This document shows, piece by piece, positions 62,561-64,000 of a stretch of DNA of 64,000 bases. Source of the stretch: Chlorobium sp. (GTDB taxonomy: Bacteria > Bacteroidota > Chlorobiia > Chlorobiales > Chlorobiaceae); assembly GCA_028277225.1 (NCBI GenBank), contig JANQHB010000069.1, forward strand, positions 66,133 to 130,132, written 5' to 3'. The position numbers and the translations under genes are program-made. Below the pieces are notes generated by a model. The model ran no database searches and was not told the origin of the DNA. It saw nothing but the letters and a program-made list of their open reading frames with translations. Positions within the stretch are counted from its first letter, which is position 1. Every line of letters starts with the position of its first letter.

Positions 62561-63619
62561 TTATTTTTCTTCTTTTCCTGTTGTTTGCGAGTCTTTTTCA
62601 AGGATCATTGTTTTAGCAGTACTTTCAATAGCTTTCAGGGCAATATCCTTGACGGTTTTTTCAGAACTTTCTGATTTTTGTGTCAACTGTTTGATAAGAG
62701 TATCCTGTTCTTTGATTTTGTCTTGTAACGTTTTAATCGTTTGCTCACGAAGTTTCAGTTCCCCTTCTGTTTCTTTAGCCTGCAGTTCTTTTTCGAACTT
62801 GTATCGTGTTTCATAACTGTCACTTACTCGGGCCTCTGCATCTTTGACAGCTTTATCTGTCTCCTGAGGTTTCTGTTCGACCTGCTTTCTCAGCGAGAGC
62901 AGTTCCTCTTCAGCTTCTGCGACCGATTTTTCACGTTCCGTAATTTCCTTTTCGACGGCTGCTTTATTTTCAATCAACTCACGTTCCTGATTTTCTTTCT
63001 GGAGAGCATAGGCATCCTGTTCCTTTTTACGCTGCTGTGCAACCGTATACTGATAATCTTCCTGCTCTCTTTTTCTCTGTTTTTCCAGAGCGTCCTTTTC
63101 TTCTTTCACCTGCAAGATTTGCGCCTTTTTCTCCCGCTCCCACTCATCGCGTTTCTTTTCGATTTCCGATTCCAGGCAGGCTTTTTCTGCGGCCATCTTT
63201 TCCTGATATTCTTTTTCTTTTTTGGCCATCTCTTCTTCAAAAGAGCACCTTTTCTCCTCTTGAGCAAGCACCAGGGCAGTTAAAGAATCGGCATTTGCTG
63301 AAATCCCGTAAAGATTTTCCAGCTTTTTCCTTTCAATAGCAATTGCCTCCTGTATCTCTTGAAACTGACGTTGTTCCGACAAGAGTTTTTGCCCGATACT
63401 GTCCAGTGATTCACTGATAGCAAGCTTCAGTTCCGCAATATTTTTTACGATCCCTTCTTCTGTTTTTGACGATGCCTGAGATACTTTTTCGATGCTTTCC
63501 CGTTCTTTTTGAAGCTCTTTCGGATTGTCACCCTTTTTTGACTGAACCTGCTTCAAAAGCTCTTCGTAGGCGTTGAGTATCTGGGCTTTTGTATTGGAAG
63601 AACTGATTTTTTCTGTCAT
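62561..63619 (-). CDS. Long coiled-coil protein of unknown function
   Basis: A 352-residue protein (from the ATG at 63619, with 12 further residues possible) almost wholly of heptad-like Glu/Lys/Gln-rich sequence, for example EKKRDEWEREKKAQILQVK and KENQERELIENKAAVEKEI. It has no signal peptide or membrane segment. It may be a scaffold or filament protein. Family not recognised; coiled coils match by composition alone. Confidence 0.7.
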   Translation of the reverse strand: MTEKISSSNTKAQILNAYEELLKQVQSKKGDNPKELQKERESIEKVSQASSKTEEGIVKNIAELKLAISESLDSIGQKLLSEQRQFQEIQEAIAIERKKLENLYGISANADSLTALVLAQEEKRCSFEEEMAKKEKEYQEKMAAEKACLESEIEKKRDEWEREKKAQILQVKEEKDALEKQRKREQEDYQYTVAQQRKKEQDAYALQKENQERELIENKAAVEKEITEREKSVAEAEEELLSLRKQVEQKPQETDKAVKDAEARVSDSYETRYKFEKELQAKETEGELKLREQTIKTLQDKIKEQDTLIKQLTQKSESSEKTVKDIALKAIESTAKTMILEKDSQTTGKEEK

Positions 63620-63695
63620 GGATGTGTTGTTTTGAATGAATGTTTCATAATGCATCGTTCGATGCTTTCCGCCTTGCTCAGTATCACATCATCGA

Positions 63696-63893
63696 TCATG
63701 TCAGTATGCTACCGGTTTTGCCAATAAGGACAAGAATTTCGGCCCGTTCCTCATTGAGCTTCTGACAGGACGGCATTGTCAGCACTTCAAACTCATCGAC
63801 CGCATAGCGTTCAGTAGCCGGATAATGTAACCCCATTATCTGCGAATATAGCGATATCGTCATGACAGGGAAAATCCTGTGCCAACATGACAT
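63696..63893 (-). CDS. Possible small protein (65 aa)
   Basis: An open frame ending 40 bases before the coiled-coil frame's upstream Met. It contains HYPATERYAVDEFEVLTMPS. No family or good ribosome-binding site is seen; it may be a fragment. Confidence 0.25.
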   Translation of the reverse strand: MSCWHRIFPVMTISLYSQIMGLHYPATERYAVDEFEVLTMPSCQKLNEERAEILVLIGKTGSILT

Positions 63894-63904
63894 GTGATTT
63901 TACC

Positions 63905-64000
63905 TAAACTGAGCGTTTCAACAAATGCTCCATAATAGTAAGTTTTTTAAAAACAATCAGTTCTACTGTATTTGTAGAGAGGTTATCTCTCACCTGTCAG
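63905..64000. mobile_element. MITE-like element, copy 2, cut by the window end
   Basis: The first 24 bases are identical to 47436-47459, and the following ~70 bases align with gaps (roughly 60%), ending in a similar CTATCAG/CTGTCAG stretch. The right end lies outside the window. Confidence 0.5.

Noticed and set aside
62425..62816. Hydrophobic plus-strand frames near the coiled-coil gene
   Set aside because: They overlap the coiled-coil gene or the repeat and have low-complexity hydrophobic sequence only.

Overview
The window looks like a chromosomal segment of a green sulfur bacterium (Chlorobiota; Chlorobium, Chlorobaculum or Prosthecochloris type). This is inferred from the mix of genes, including a half-length ClpB, a GlgE/TreS-maltokinase pair, a Rieske-fused glutamate-synthase-like protein, a SYLF protein, and prfB with a programmed frameshift. 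No rRNA or tRNA marker is present, so the assignment is moderate. Housekeeping genes (acpS, mnmE, mazG, prfB, xseB, gatB) alternate with accessory islands.

Region 1 (1-9128, minus strand) is a tightly coupled operon, mostly with 4-base stop/start overlaps. It encodes a private type II fatty-acid/polyketide assembly line: FabZ-type dehydratase, a ketosynthase-like protein without the catalytic Cys, ACP, FabF-type ketosynthase, FabG-type ketoreductase and a FabL-type (Y-x6-K) enoyl reductase. These run into a LolD/MacB-type ATPase, a KAS III/chalcone-synthase-like protein, an FtsX/MacB permease, a LolA-like periplasmic protein and a beta-barrel candidate cut by the window edge. It reads as a make-and-export system for an unknown acyl product. 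A CPxCG zinc-type protein and acpS follow.

Region 2 (about 10-20.3 kb) is visibly AT-rich for its first 9 kb. It holds two cyanophycin-synthetase-like ATP-grasp proteins whose Mur-ligase halves are degenerate and lack a P-loop, a methyltransferase-like gene overlapping the first, a D-Ala-D-Ala-ligase-like ATP-grasp enzyme, a DUF457-like membrane protein, and a coupled nucleoside-phosphorylase-like/SDR pair. It may be a peptide or amino-acid ligase pathway.

Region 3 (20.3-36 kb) is mostly core: a small lipoprotein, mnmE, an SDR, mazG, two small ORFs, a Ca2+-type P-ATPase, treS-maltokinase, glgE, prfB, a metallophosphoesterase and an M23 peptidase. Region 4 (35.8-43.5 kb) is a patchwork: a VapBC-like pair, DUF1801, a GNAT/FemAB-like protein, DUF169, SdpI-like, a BioB-like radical SAM protein, GNATs, a thioesterase, an antitoxin and two decayed methyltransferase fragments that repeat each other. 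Region 5 (43.6-52 kb) has xseB, gatB, a SYLF protein, half-length clpB, a MITE-like element, the Rieske-glutamate synthase fusion and the BatB/BatA pair.

Region 6 (52.2-61.8 kb) is a type I restriction-modification island on the minus strand: half-size S subunit, hsdM, KilA-N protein, hsdS, a REP-associated transposase carrying its own palindromes, a Fic N-terminal fragment, a RhuM fragment, hsdR and a YgjP-like metallopeptidase. It is bracketed by 161-bp direct repeats of the batA 5' end, about 95% identical, so it was probably acquired with a duplication of its target. A short repeat of the hsdM 3' end shows that the KilA-N gene was spliced in later. The right edge holds a coiled-coil protein and a second copy of the MITE-like end.
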